From Acidobacteriota bacterium (GTDB lineage: Bacteria; Acidobacteriota; Vicinamibacteria; Vicinamibacterales; UBA2999): a DNA stretch of 64,000 nt. The stretch lies in contig VFZN01000004.1 of assembly GCA_016871195.1 (NCBI GenBank), forward strand, positions 1-64,000, in the 5' to 3' direction. The notes beneath the pieces were generated by a model. That model was not told the DNA's origin, ran no database searches, and saw only the letters and a program-made list of their open reading frames with translations. Made by a program: the position numbers and the translations under genes. Shown piece after piece: positions 15,796-26,225 of this stretch. Within the stretch, counting starts at the first letter, position 1. Each line of letters starts with the position of its first letter.

Positions 15796-17118
15796 TCAGC
15801 GGCGGTCTCTGAAGAAAGCCCAGTAGACCGGAAGCCCGGCCAGTACCACGCCGAAGGTGATGGACGTCCACTTCGGATCGGTGACCAGCGCATTGATGAC
15901 CAGTCCCGTGGCCGCGACCACGAAGATGGCCGGCACCCACGGATAGCCGACGACGCGGTAGGGGCGGGGCAGGTCGGGATGCGAGCGGCGCAGTGTGTAG
16001 ATGGCAGCCACGCTGAGGGCGTAGAACGGCCACATGGCCAGCACGAATGTGTCGGTCAGTTGTTCGAAGGTCTGCGTCATGACCATCGCCACGCCCAGGC
16101 CGGCCGCCAGCAGCACCGCGATGTAGGGCGTCTTGAATTGCGGATGCACCGAGGCAATGGCGGGAAAGAACAGCTTGTCGTCAGCCATCGCAAAGAAAAT
16201 GCGTGGTGACGCGAGCATGCTGCCCATGAGCGATCCGAACGTCGAGATCATCACAATCACCGAGATGAACGAGACGCCGGCCTGTCCGAAGATCGCGCTC
16301 AGCGTGTCGGCTGAGACGAGCGTCGACGACTTGAGCTGGTCAATCGGAATCACATAGAGATAGGCCGCGTTGGCGAGCAGATAAATCGTGATGATGGCGA
16401 GTGTGCCCCACACGATGGCCCGGGGCAGGTTCTTCTGCGGGTCGGTGACTTCACCGCTGGCGAACGTGAGGTCGGCGAACCCGTCGTAGGCCCAGAGCAC
16501 CGAGATGAGTGCGAGTCCGAACAGCCCCCAGTCGATCGGGGCGCCGTTCGAGGCCATGTTGGCGAACGACGCGCCGGCTGTGCCGCCACCGAGGGCAAAC
16601 GACGCCAGCACCAGCAGCGCCAGGGCGCCGAACTTGGCCATGGTCGAGATGCCGGCGAAGAGGGCGCCGAGGCGCACGCCCACGACGTTGGTCAGCGCGG
16701 CCACGATAATGGCGCCTGCGGCGATATAGTCCGCCCACCCGGGATGGGTCGCCGGGTCGATGCCGAATACGCGGAGGAAGTACTCGCCGAAGACCGACGA
16801 GATACCGCCGAGCGCCGAGGCGCGAATCAGCACCAGCTGGGCCCAGCCGTAGAGGAAGGCATAGGGTCGCCCCCAGCCTTCCCGCAGGTAGACATACATG
16901 CCACCGGTCTCGGGCATCGCGGCCGACAGTTCGGCGAATGCCAGTGCGCCGCACAGCACGATGAGGCCGCCGAGCACCCAGACGCCCAGCATGAACATCG
17001 GGTCAGGCACGCGCGCGGCGATGCCAGCCGGCGACCGGAAGATGCCGCCGCCGATGGTGATGCCGATTACCAGTCCGATCGAACTCCAGAGCCCGAGCCG
17101 TCGCTCAAGTGTGGTCAT
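15796..17118 (-). CDS. APC-family amino acid permease
   Basis: 'LGLWSSIGLVIGITIGGGIFRSPAGIA', ~12 TM hydrophobic profile. Confidence 0.9.
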   Translation of the reverse strand: MTTLERRLGLWSSIGLVIGITIGGGIFRSPAGIAARVPDPMFMLGVWVLGGLIVLCGALAFAELSAAMPETGGMYVYLREGWGRPYAFLYGWAQLVLIRASALGGISSVFGEYFLRVFGIDPATHPGWADYIAAGAIIVAALTNVVGVRLGALFAGISTMAKFGALALLVLASFALGGGTAGASFANMASNGAPIDWGLFGLALISVLWAYDGFADLTFASGEVTDPQKNLPRAIVWGTLAIITIYLLANAAYLYVIPIDQLKSSTLVSADTLSAIFGQAGVSFISVIVMISTFGSLMGSMLASPRIFFAMADDKLFFPAIASVHPQFKTPYIAVLLAAGLGVAMVMTQTFEQLTDTFVLAMWPFYALSVAAIYTLRRSHPDLPRPYRVVGYPWVPAIFVVAATGLVINALVTDPKWTSITFGVVLAGLPVYWAFFRDRR

Positions 17119-17164
17119 GGTGCCCGCACTATAGCGGAGAACGGTCCCGGACGGATGCCCGGGG

Positions 17165-18451
17165 TCAGGCCGCAGGCAGCGCGCCGGTCAGGTCGAGGAT
17201 GGCGGCGGCCAGCACCTTGGTGGAGGTGATCAGGTCGTCGACCGTGCAGAACTCATCGGGCTGATGGGCCTGTTCCAGTTCGCCGGGGCCGTACGCCACG
17301 CAGTGCGGCACGCCGGCTATGCGGGTGACGTGCTTGTGGTCGTAGGTGCCTGGACTGGCCACGTGCGCTGGCCGCCGGCCGAGCACGTGCTCGACGCTGC
17401 GGTCGATGGCGGCAATCACCGGCGAGTCGTCTGGTGTGCGTGTGGGGTGCACGACCATGAGGTCTTGGAGCGAGTACTCGACGCGGGGCATGCGGGTGCG
17501 CACGCGGTCGATCACCGATTCGATTTCCCGCTTCGTGAAGTCGAAGCCTTCCTCGACCAGGAAGCGTCGGTCGAAGACCGCCCGACACAGGTCGGCGACG
17601 CACGGACTCTGGATGCCGTCGACAGGTTGTCCACCGAAGATGCCGTTGATGTTGAGGGTCGCGTGGCGCGCACCCTCGGGCACGACGGGCACGTCAGTCC
17701 GTCGTGCGGCAAGCATCGGCTGCAGTTCCTCTTGAATGACATGCAGCAGCGCCCCCATGCCCTCGACGGCATTGACGCCGAGAAACGGCATGCTGCCGTG
17801 GGCGATATGTCCGCGTGCGGCGACTTCGAACCAATACACGCCCCGGTGTCCCACGCACACACGGTCGGGACTGAAGGGCTCTGGAATGATGCAGTAGTCG
17901 GTGCGGATGCTCGACAGGCGTCCCTGTTCCGCCAGATAGGCCACCCCGGCAAAGCCTCCGCTCTCTTCGTCGACCGTGCCGCTGACTTCGATGGTACCCG
18001 GCACGGCGATACCGGCCCGTCGAATCGCTTCGGCGGCATAGACTGCCGCCGCAATGCCGGCCTTCATGTCGCACGCGCCGCGGCCATAGACACGACCGTC
18101 GCGCACGAGGCCTGCGAAGGGATCCACGGTCCACCCCTGGCCGACCGGCACCACGTCGAAGTGCCCATTGAGATGCACCGTGGGACGTGGCCGCACCCCG
18201 TGGCGTGTGCCGACGACATTCACGCGCGGGTGCTGGCGTGTGTGCTCGGGCCGCCCCTCGGCGGCGATGTATTCGGTCTCGAATCCCAGTGCCGCCAGTC
18301 GCGTGCCGATGTAGCGGCCGCAGTCCTCATAGTGGTCACCCGGGGGGTTGATGGTGGGAATGCGAATCATGCCGACGGTAAAGTCGACCACTTCGTCGGT
18401 GGCCCGTTCCACTTCCCGCAGCACCCGGTCGAGCATCGCCGCACGTGTCAT
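17165..18451 (-). CDS. M20-family deacylase (ArgE/DapE-like)
   Basis: 'VHLNGHFDVVPVGQGW', 'VYGRGACDMKAGIA', 'DEESGGFAG' metal-ligand motifs. Confidence 0.9.
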   Translation of the reverse strand: MTRAAMLDRVLREVERATDEVVDFTVGMIRIPTINPPGDHYEDCGRYIGTRLAALGFETEYIAAEGRPEHTRQHPRVNVVGTRHGVRPRPTVHLNGHFDVVPVGQGWTVDPFAGLVRDGRVYGRGACDMKAGIAAAVYAAEAIRRAGIAVPGTIEVSGTVDEESGGFAGVAYLAEQGRLSSIRTDYCIIPEPFSPDRVCVGHRGVYWFEVAARGHIAHGSMPFLGVNAVEGMGALLHVIQEELQPMLAARRTDVPVVPEGARHATLNINGIFGGQPVDGIQSPCVADLCRAVFDRRFLVEEGFDFTKREIESVIDRVRTRMPRVEYSLQDLMVVHPTRTPDDSPVIAAIDRSVEHVLGRRPAHVASPGTYDHKHVTRIAGVPHCVAYGPGELEQAHQPDEFCTVDDLITSTKVLAAAILDLTGALPAA

Positions 18452-18518
18452 ACCGTGCGATCGTGATGCAGACCGGAGGGGTTGGTCAATGATCGAACGT
18501 CTCCGCTATGATGCCCCG

Positions 18519-19574
18519 GTGATGATACGCCGTCTGATGCTTGCCGCCACTGCGCTCGTAGCCCTTGCCGCCCCGCGCCTCGAGGGGCAGGCGCCCGCCG
18601 CTAACAGTACCCTGTCGGCGGTCCCGGGCATCAAGGTCGGGCACCACACCCTGTCGACCGGCACCACCGGATGCACGGTGGTGGTGGTCGAAGGCGAAGG
18701 CGCCGTGGGCGGCGTCTCGCAGCGCGGCGGGGCGCCGGGCACCCGCGAAACCGACCTGCTCGATCCGTCGAACATGGTCGACAAGGTTAATGCCGTGGTG
18801 CTGTCAGGGGGCAGCGCCTTCGGGCTGGAAGCGGCGACCGGCGCCGTGCGCTGGCTCGAAGAGCAGAAGATGGGCTGGGACGTGCGCGTCGCGCGCGTAC
18901 CGATTGTGCCGGCCGCGATTCTCTTCGACCTGCCCCTCGGTGAGAATGCGCGCACCCGACCGACCGCCGACTGCGGCTACCGCGCCGCCAGCACGGCCTC
19001 GAAGGCCGTGGTCCCTGAGGGCACCGTGGGAGCAGGGGCGGGTGCAACGGTGGGGAAAGGGGGCGGCCCCGGGCGTTCGATGAAGGGGGGCCTGGGCAGC
19101 TACAGCATCACGCTGCCGAATGGTCTCAGCGTCGGCGCGATTGTAGCGGTCAATGCCGTGGGCGACATCATCGATCCCGACACAGGAAAAGTGGTGGCGG
19201 GCATCAGGAATCCCGACGGGAGCTTTGCAGACGCGCGCATCCTGCTGCGAACGGGCCAGACCGGTCCGCGGGCCCGGGCTGTCGAGAACACGACGATCGG
19301 CCTGGTGGCCACCAATGCGACGCTGACGAAGGCGCAGGCCACGCGCATGGCCCTCATGGCCGACGATGGGCTTGCACGCGCGATTTTTCCGGCACACACG
19401 CAGGGTGACGGCGATACGGTGTTTTCCCTCGCGACGGGGCAGTACGACGGCCCGGTCGACATCTCGCAGATCGGCGCCCTCGCCGCCGATGTGATGGCGC
19501 GGGCCATCGTGCGCGCGGCCACCGAAGCCACAGGCCTACCGAACATTCCGGCCGTGCGCGACCTCAGGAAGTAG
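18519..19574 (+). CDS. P1-family peptidase (DmpA/S58-like)
   Basis: 'AVPGIKVGHHTL', 'VNAVVLSGGSAFGLEAATGAVRWLEE', signal peptide; GTG 18519 or ATG 18522 start. Confidence 0.88.
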   Translation: MMIRRLMLAATALVALAAPRLEGQAPAANSTLSAVPGIKVGHHTLSTGTTGCTVVVVEGEGAVGGVSQRGGAPGTRETDLLDPSNMVDKVNAVVLSGGSAFGLEAATGAVRWLEEQKMGWDVRVARVPIVPAAILFDLPLGENARTRPTADCGYRAASTASKAVVPEGTVGAGAGATVGKGGGPGRSMKGGLGSYSITLPNGLSVGAIVAVNAVGDIIDPDTGKVVAGIRNPDGSFADARILLRTGQTGPRARAVENTTIGLVATNATLTKAQATRMALMADDGLARAIFPAHTQGDGDTVFSLATGQYDGPVDISQIGALAADVMARAIVRAATEATGLPNIPAVRDLRK

Positions 19575-19589
19575 CGCGGAGCAGCGACC

Positions 19590-20978
19590 GTGGCGAATCC
19601 CTACCTGCTGCTGCTGCTGGTCTACGCCGTCGCCCTCACGGGCATCGGCCTGTGGATTGGCCGGCTGGTCAAGGGCAGCAGCGATTTTTTCGTGGCGGGA
19701 CGCAGCCTATCGGCGCCGCTGCTGTTTTCGACGGTGCTGGCGGCGAACATCGGGGCGGGCTCAACCGTCGGCGCCGCGGGCCTGGCCTACAACGAAGGAC
19801 TCAGCGCCTGGTGGTGGAACGGTTCGGCTGCCATCGGCTCCGTCGCACTCGCCCTCTGGGTAGGCCCGACCATCTGGCGACTGGCGGCACAGCACGGCTT
19901 CTATACCGTCGGCGACTTTCTCGAGTTCCGCTACGGGCGCACGGTGCGAGGCGTCGTATCGGCACTCATCTGGGTGGGCACACTCGCCATCCTGGCCGGG
20001 CAGCTCATCGCCGGGGCTGCGGTGCTCGAAGTGGTGGCCGATATTCCCCGGGCATGGGGCACGGCCATCGGGGCCATCGCCATGCTGGTGTACTTCGTCG
20101 CCGGGGGCCTGCTGAGTTCCGCCTGGGTCAACGCAGTGCAGCTGGTGGTACTGCTCGCCGGCCTGCTGATTGCGGTGCCGATGGTAATCGCGCGTGCGGG
20201 CGGCCTCGGGACGCTGATGAGCGCGGGTCCGGCGCACTTCAGTGACGTGTTCTTCACGAGTGGTCCGGGATCGGGCATCACGCTGCTGGCCATGCTCGGT
20301 CCGGCGTTCATCATTTCCCCCGGGCTGCTGCAGAAGGTGTATGGTGCGCGTGATCCGCAGGCGGTGCGCACGGGCGTGGGACTGCAGGCGGTGGCGCTGG
20401 CGCTGTTTGCCTTCGTGCCGGTGCTGCTGGGCATGGCGGCGCGGGTGCTGCACCCCGACGTGGCCAGCCCCAACCTCGTGCTGCCCACCGTGCTGGTCGA
20501 GTCACTGCCGCTGTGGCTTGGTGCACTGGCGCTGGCCGCGGTCTTTTCGGCCGAGGTCAGCACGTGTGATGCGATTCTCTTCATGCTGTCGACCTCGCTG
20601 TCGCAGGACCTCTACCGGCGCTTTGTGAACCCGCAGGCGACGGACCGGCAGGTGCTGCAGGTGGCGCGCGGCGCCGCTGTCGTCGGCAGTGCCATCGGCG
20701 TGGCCCTCGCGGTGCAGTTGCCCACCGTGATCGGCGCGCTCAGCATCTTCTACACGCTGCTCGGTGTGAGCCTGTTTGTGCCGGTGGTTGCCGGGCTCTA
20801 CGTCAAGCGTGCGGGATCGCCCGAGGCGCTCGCAGCCATCATTGGCGGCGTCAGCTTCGTGCTGGCGATGCAGGTGTCGGGCAAGGCCGGTACGGCGGTG
20901 TGGACCAACCCCAACGTCGGTGGACTGACACTGGCGGCGGTGGGGTTGCTGGTGATGATGGTGGTGCGTCGCCGCTGA
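19590..20978 (+). CDS. Sodium:solute symporter family transporter
   Basis: SSSF features 'SDFFVAGRSLSAPLLFSTVLAANIGAGSTVGAAGLAY'; ~12-13 TM. Confidence 0.9.
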   Translation: MANPYLLLLLVYAVALTGIGLWIGRLVKGSSDFFVAGRSLSAPLLFSTVLAANIGAGSTVGAAGLAYNEGLSAWWWNGSAAIGSVALALWVGPTIWRLAAQHGFYTVGDFLEFRYGRTVRGVVSALIWVGTLAILAGQLIAGAAVLEVVADIPRAWGTAIGAIAMLVYFVAGGLLSSAWVNAVQLVVLLAGLLIAVPMVIARAGGLGTLMSAGPAHFSDVFFTSGPGSGITLLAMLGPAFIISPGLLQKVYGARDPQAVRTGVGLQAVALALFAFVPVLLGMAARVLHPDVASPNLVLPTVLVESLPLWLGALALAAVFSAEVSTCDAILFMLSTSLSQDLYRRFVNPQATDRQVLQVARGAAVVGSAIGVALAVQLPTVIGALSIFYTLLGVSLFVPVVAGLYVKRAGSPEALAAIIGGVSFVLAMQVSGKAGTAVWTNPNVGGLTLAAVGLLVMMVVRRR

Positions 20979-21037
20979 GCGCGCCGCGGGACAGTCGCCG
21001 CACCGGTCACCGAATGACGAGAGGCAGTCAGACACGC

Positions 21038-21826
21038 ATGATGGACATGTTTTCGCTGAAGGACAGGGTCGTCGCCGTCATCGGCAGCGGCAGCGGCATC
21101 GGACAGGCCGTGGCCGAGGCCACGGCCGCACAGGGGGCGCACACGGTGTGCCTCGATCTCAACCGCGAGGCCGCTGAGGCCACAGCCGCGCGCATTGCAG
21201 CGGCCGGGGCGCAGGCCTCGGCGCAGCGCATCGAGCTCGCCGACGAAGCCGATGTGCGTACGCGACTCTCTGAGCTCGCCGCGCGGCATGGTCGGCTCGA
21301 TGGCCTGGTGTGCACCCCGGCGGTGAATGTGCGCAAGCCACTGCTCCAGTACACGATGCCCGAGTTCGATAAGGTGGTAGGCCTGAACCTGCGTGCCAAT
21401 TTCGTGGCGCTGCAGGCGGCGGGTCAGATCATGACGGCTCAGGGCCACGGCAGCATCGTGCTCTTCTCGTCGATTCGCGCCGTGTCCACGGAACCGGGCC
21501 AGTCGGTGTACGCGATGACCAAGGCCGGCATCATCCAGCTCGCGAAAACGGCCGCCACGGAGTGGGCGAAGCACGGCGTGCGGGTGAATGTGGTGGGCCC
21601 CGGCGTGGTTGAAACACCGCTGACCGCCGGCATCAAAAATGACCCCGACTGGTACAACGCCTACGCGGCAAAAAATCCGATGAACCGCTGGGCACAGCCG
21701 CGTGAGATGGCCGGCCCGGCGGTGTTCCTGCTGTCAGAGGCCGCCAGCTACATCACCGGTACCGTCATCTTCGCCGACGGCGGCTGGCTGGCCGCCGACG
21801 GGCGCTTTACCCCGAAGGGGATGTGA
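21038..21826 (+). CDS. SDR-family oxidoreductase
   Basis: 'VIGSGSGIGQAVAEA', 'YAMTKAGIIQLAK', C-terminal 'ITGTVIFADGGW'. Confidence 0.92.
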   Translation: MMDMFSLKDRVVAVIGSGSGIGQAVAEATAAQGAHTVCLDLNREAAEATAARIAAAGAQASAQRIELADEADVRTRLSELAARHGRLDGLVCTPAVNVRKPLLQYTMPEFDKVVGLNLRANFVALQAAGQIMTAQGHGSIVLFSSIRAVSTEPGQSVYAMTKAGIIQLAKTAATEWAKHGVRVNVVGPGVVETPLTAGIKNDPDWYNAYAAKNPMNRWAQPREMAGPAVFLLSEAASYITGTVIFADGGWLAADGRFTPKGM

Positions 21827-22887
21827 CCGTGGCCACGCTGAACATTGCGGTCATTCCGGGCGACGGTATCGGGGGCGAAGTCACCCCGGCCGCCCTGCAC
21901 GTGCTTGAGGCGGTCACCCGCCCGGCGGGTGTGCAGCTGGTTGCGACCGAGCACCCCTGGGGGTGCGACTACTACCGCGAGACGGGTCGCATGATGGCCT
22001 CGGATGCGCTCGAGCAGCTGCGCGCCTGTGATGCCATTTATCTGGGCGCCATCGGGCATCCGTCGGTGCCCGATCATGTGTCGGTGTGGGAACTGATTCT
22101 GCCGATTCGCCAGCGGTTCGAGCAGTATGTGAATCTGCGCCCCATGCGACTCATGCCCGGGGTGGCGGGCCCGCTCGCCGGACGCACGGCCGCCGACATC
22201 GACATGGTGTGCATCCGCGAAAACAGCGAGGGCGAGTACGCGGGGGTGGGTGGACGCGTGCATCGCGGTACCCCGCACGAAGTGGCGCAGCAGACCGGTG
22301 TCTTCACCCGCATGGGCATCGAGCGTGTCGTCCGCTATGCCTTCGAGGTGGCGCAGCGGCGGCCGCGGCGGCTGCTGGCCAGCGCCACCAAGTCGAATGC
22401 GCTGCAGCACTCGATGGTGCTCTGGGACGAGGTGGTCGACGCGGTGGCGCCCGATTACCCCGACGTCACGTGCCGGAAGTATCATGTCGACGCACTGGCC
22501 GCACGCATGGTGACGCATCCGCAGACACTCGACGTGATGGTGGCCTCGAATCTCTTCGGTGACATCCTGACGGACCTTGGCGCCGCCGTGTCGGGCAGTC
22601 TCGGTGTGGCCCCGGGCGCCAATCTCAATCCGACGCGCCGCCATCCGTCGATGTTCGAGCCGATTCACGGGTCAGCCCCTGACATCGCAGGACGCGGCAT
22701 TGCCAATCCGATCGGAGCGATTTGGGCAGGAGCCCTGATGCTCGATCACCTGGGCTATCCCGATCTGCACGACCGTGTGGTGGCAGCGGTCTCGCAGGTG
22801 CTGGGCGACGGTCACGTGCGCACGCCTGATTTGGGAGGCACGGCGACCACCCGCGACATGACGGCGGCCATTGTGGCCGCGCTATAA
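21823..22887 (+). CDS. Isocitrate/isopropylmalate/tartrate dehydrogenase family protein
   Basis: 'IAVIPGDGIGGEVTPAALHVLEA', 'CIRENSEGEYAGVGGR', 'FGDILTDLGAAVSGSLGVAPGANLNP'; 4-nt overlap with SDR. Confidence 0.92.
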   Translation: MTVATLNIAVIPGDGIGGEVTPAALHVLEAVTRPAGVQLVATEHPWGCDYYRETGRMMASDALEQLRACDAIYLGAIGHPSVPDHVSVWELILPIRQRFEQYVNLRPMRLMPGVAGPLAGRTAADIDMVCIRENSEGEYAGVGGRVHRGTPHEVAQQTGVFTRMGIERVVRYAFEVAQRRPRRLLASATKSNALQHSMVLWDEVVDAVAPDYPDVTCRKYHVDALAARMVTHPQTLDVMVASNLFGDILTDLGAAVSGSLGVAPGANLNPTRRHPSMFEPIHGSAPDIAGRGIANPIGAIWAGALMLDHLGYPDLHDRVVAAVSQVLGDGHVRTPDLGGTATTRDMTAAIVAAL

Positions 22888-22959
22888 CGACTCACGGACG
22901 ACACGAAGCACGCGCATGACGATGGCGGGGCGTATGGCCCCGATTCAGGAGGACGAGTG

Positions 22960-25900
22960 ATGACAGGCATGTTCCGGAAACGACTACTGTGGCTGCTGGC
23001 CCTGGTGCTGGTGCCGCATCTTGCGTGGGCACAGGCCACGGGCCAGATTAGTGGTCAGGTGACCGATGCCTCGGGCGGTGCAATGCCCGGGGTCACGATT
23101 GAAGCCACGAACATTGCCACCGGCGCGGTGCGCACGGCGGTGACCGGCACCGACGGCGGCTACACGCTGCCGCTGATGCAGCCGGGCGACTACAACGTGA
23201 AGGCATCGCTCGAAGGCTTCCGCAGCGCCCTGCGCGAGGGCGTGCGCGTGACGGTTACGGAAACGGCGCGCGCCGTGTTTGAACTGGAAGTGGGACAGCT
23301 CAGTGAAACAGTGACCGTCGTGGCGCAGGCCACGCTGGTGGAATCGGCCAACGCCACTCGCGGCATCGTGATTGACGAACAGAAGGTGGTCGACCTGCCG
23401 CTCAACGGCCGCAACTTCACACAGCTCGGCACGCTGATTCCCGGCGTCGTCGCGCCGCCCGGCGCACTCGGAGGACAGGCCGGTGACGCCACGCCCGGAG
23501 GCTTCGGCAATGCCACGGGCGGTTTCAATGTCAACGGCATGCGCAACCAGTCCAACAACTTCCTGATGGATGGCGCATCGAACAACGACACGTTCAACAC
23601 CGGGTTCGTGCTGCGTCCTCCCCCCGATGCCATTGAGGAATTCAAGATCCTGACGCACGCCTTTGGTGCGGAGTACGGCCGGAACGCCGGTTCGGTGGTC
23701 AACCTCGTCACCAAGTCGGGCAGCAACACGCTCTCCGGGTCGCTGTGGGAATTCAACCGCGACGACAGCCTGCAGGCCCGCAATTACTTTGCGCCGCAGA
23801 CACAGGCCAAGCCCAAGTTGAAGCAGAACCAGTTCGGCGCAGCGGTCGGCGGCCCCATCGCGAAGAACCGCATGTTCGGCTTCGGGTACTACGAAGGATT
23901 CCGCAATGTCAGCGGTATCACCAACAACGTTATCGTCCCGACAGCGGCGCAGCGCGCGGGCGATTTCAGTGCCTTCGCGGCCGTGCGTGATCCGCTCACC
24001 GGACAGCCGTTCCCGGGCAACCTGATTCCCGCCAGCCGTCTGTCGCCGGCCGCGCTGAAGCTGCTCAACGACTTTGTGCCGCTGCCCAATTCTCCGGGGA
24101 ACCGCTATATTATCTCGCCCAGCGTCACCGATAACCGCGACATGTTCGGCACGCGCGTCGACCTGCAGATCAACCAGAGCCAGTCGATGATGTTCCGCTA
24201 CATGCGCAGCGGCACCGAGCGCCTCACGCCGCGCGTGATTGCCGCCGTAGACCAGACGGCGACGGCCACGCTGCAGGACGCCATGATGTCGCACAACCTG
24301 GTGCTCGGGTCGAGCGTGGTCAACCAGTTCCGCGCGTCCATCAACCGCATCGATGCGAATCCGGCAGTGACGAGCGGCCTCAAGCCGAGCGACTACGGCA
24401 TCGGCTTCGCCAACACCAACCCGCTGGCCGCCGGCCTGCCGTCGATCGCAGTGCAGGGGTTCTTCGGTGGTGGTGTCTCGGCGCTGGGTGACCCGCAGCA
24501 GCCGTTTGTGCAGCGTGTCAATCATGTGTGGCAGATTGCCGATGACCTCACCTGGATCAAGGGGCAGCACTCGCTCAAGTTCGGATTCGATGTGCGCCGC
24601 GAGGCCATGAACATCGCATTCATCAACCGCCCCAACGGCGACCTCACCTTCAGCGGCGGTCTCACCGGCAATGCCATGGCCGACTTCCTGCTGGGGCTGC
24701 CGGCGCAGGCCCGCGCCACGACGACACAGGCGATTCAGGATGGCTACGGCTGGCTGTTTGCCGGCTACGTGCAGGATGAGTATCGCGTGACGCCGCAGCT
24801 GACGCTGAACTTTGGTGTCCGCTATGAACTGCCGATGCCGTTCATCGACAAGAACGACGCCATCAGCGGCTTCCGCACTGGGCAGCAGTCGACGGTGTAT
24901 CCGAATGCGCCCCGGGGCCTGGTGTACGGCGGAGACGCCGGTGTGCCGCGCGGCATCGTGCCGACCGACAAGAACAACTTCGCGCCACGCTTCTCGCTGG
25001 CATGGGATCCGTTCGGCGATGGCAAGACGAGCGTGCGCACGGCCTTCGGCGTGTTCTATGACGCGCTTGCCGGCCAGGGTGACTTCTTTCAGAGCGGCGT
25101 GCTTTCGCCGCCCTTCACCCCCCTCGTTGAGCTGAACACGCCGACGCCCATCACCATCGCCAACCCGCTGGCCGCAGCCGGCGGCAGCGGGCCGAATCCG
25201 TTCCCGCCCGCGCTGACCATCATCGGCTGGGGCGACCAGTTCGAGTCGCCCTATGCCTACCACTACAACGTGGGTATCCAGCGCCAGCTGGTGGGCAACC
25301 TCGGGGCCGAAGTGGCCTACGTGGGCTCGCGCGGCTTCAAGATGCCGATCTTCATGGAAGTCAACCCCGGGGTCTTCACGCCCGGTCAGACGACGCGCGG
25401 CGCCCGCACCCTGCCGGCGTTCGCGCTGGTGCGTCCGACGTTCTCCGTCGCGCAGTCGTGGTACGACTCGTTCCAGGGCAGCCTGCGCCTGCTGCCCACG
25501 AAGGGGCTGAACTTCCTGATGTCGTACACGCTGGGGAACGCGCGCGATCACGTGTCCGGGCTGAACATCGGCGGCGAGGCACGTCCGGTGCTGCCGGTGG
25601 TGCAGGGCGATGAGGCCAGCATCAACCGCGCGCTCTCGTTCGAGAAGGGTCCCGCCCTCTTCGATGCGCGTCACCGGTTCGTGCTGAGTTTCGGTTACGA
25701 ACTGCCTCGCCTCGAGGACAAGCCGATCGCGCTTCGCCTGCTGGCGGGTGGCTGGCAGATGAACGGCATCTATCAGGCGCAGACAGGCTTCCCGTTCTCG
25801 GTCACGCAGGGCTCGGTCCTCGACATCCGCTACATGACGTCACGCCCCGATGTGATCGCAGGCTGTGGTCCGAACGACGGGCCGAAGACAACGCAGCAGT

Positions 25901-26196
25901 ACTTCAACACCGCCTGCTTCCAGGCGCTCACGCTGGCACAGACGGGGGAGCGACCGGGCAATGCAGGTCGCAATCCAGTGCGGGGCCCCGGGTTCCAGCG
26001 CAGCGACCTGTCGCTCTTCAAGAACTTCCAGTTCACGTCGCGCCAGCGACTGCAGCTGCGCGTCGAAGCCTTCAATGTGTTCAACCAGCCGCGCTTCGGT
26101 CAGCCGGTGGGCACGTTCGGCGCAGCCAACTTCGGCCAGATCACCACGTCGGAAGATGGCCGCATCATTCAGCTGGCGGTGAAGTACAGCTTCTAG
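22960..26196 (+). CDS. Oar-like TonB-dependent outer membrane receptor with N-terminal carboxypeptidase-regulatory-like domain
   Basis: 'GQISGQVTDASGGAMPGVTIEATN', plug 'DLPLNGRNFTQLGTLIPGV', terminal 'IQLAVKYSF'; AGGAGG Shine-Dalgarno upstream. Confidence 0.93.
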   Translation: MTGMFRKRLLWLLALVLVPHLAWAQATGQISGQVTDASGGAMPGVTIEATNIATGAVRTAVTGTDGGYTLPLMQPGDYNVKASLEGFRSALREGVRVTVTETARAVFELEVGQLSETVTVVAQATLVESANATRGIVIDEQKVVDLPLNGRNFTQLGTLIPGVVAPPGALGGQAGDATPGGFGNATGGFNVNGMRNQSNNFLMDGASNNDTFNTGFVLRPPPDAIEEFKILTHAFGAEYGRNAGSVVNLVTKSGSNTLSGSLWEFNRDDSLQARNYFAPQTQAKPKLKQNQFGAAVGGPIAKNRMFGFGYYEGFRNVSGITNNVIVPTAAQRAGDFSAFAAVRDPLTGQPFPGNLIPASRLSPAALKLLNDFVPLPNSPGNRYIISPSVTDNRDMFGTRVDLQINQSQSMMFRYMRSGTERLTPRVIAAVDQTATATLQDAMMSHNLVLGSSVVNQFRASINRIDANPAVTSGLKPSDYGIGFANTNPLAAGLPSIAVQGFFGGGVSALGDPQQPFVQRVNHVWQIADDLTWIKGQHSLKFGFDVRREAMNIAFINRPNGDLTFSGGLTGNAMADFLLGLPAQARATTTQAIQDGYGWLFAGYVQDEYRVTPQLTLNFGVRYELPMPFIDKNDAISGFRTGQQSTVYPNAPRGLVYGGDAGVPRGIVPTDKNNFAPRFSLAWDPFGDGKTSVRTAFGVFYDALAGQGDFFQSGVLSPPFTPLVELNTPTPITIANPLAAAGGSGPNPFPPALTIIGWGDQFESPYAYHYNVGIQRQLVGNLGAEVAYVGSRGFKMPIFMEVNPGVFTPGQTTRGARTLPAFALVRPTFSVAQSWYDSFQGSLRLLPTKGLNFLMSYTLGNARDHVSGLNIGGEARPVLPVVQGDEASINRALSFEKGPALFDARHRFVLSFGYELPRLEDKPIALRLLAGGWQMNGIYQAQTGFPFSVTQGSVLDIRYMTSRPDVIAGCGPNDGPKTTQQYFNTACFQALTLAQTGERPGNAGRNPVRGPGFQRSDLSLFKNFQFTSRQRLQLRVEAFNVFNQPRFGQPVGTFGAANFGQITTSEDGRIIQLAVKYSF

Positions 26197-26225
26197 CCGC
26201 TGACGCGCACACATCGTCACGCCTC

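Noticed and set aside
22984-25674. 896-aa minus-strand ORF opposite the Oar-like receptor gene
   Set aside because: Low-complexity R/H/E/V-rich text typical of the antisense of a GC-rich gene; no domain recognised.
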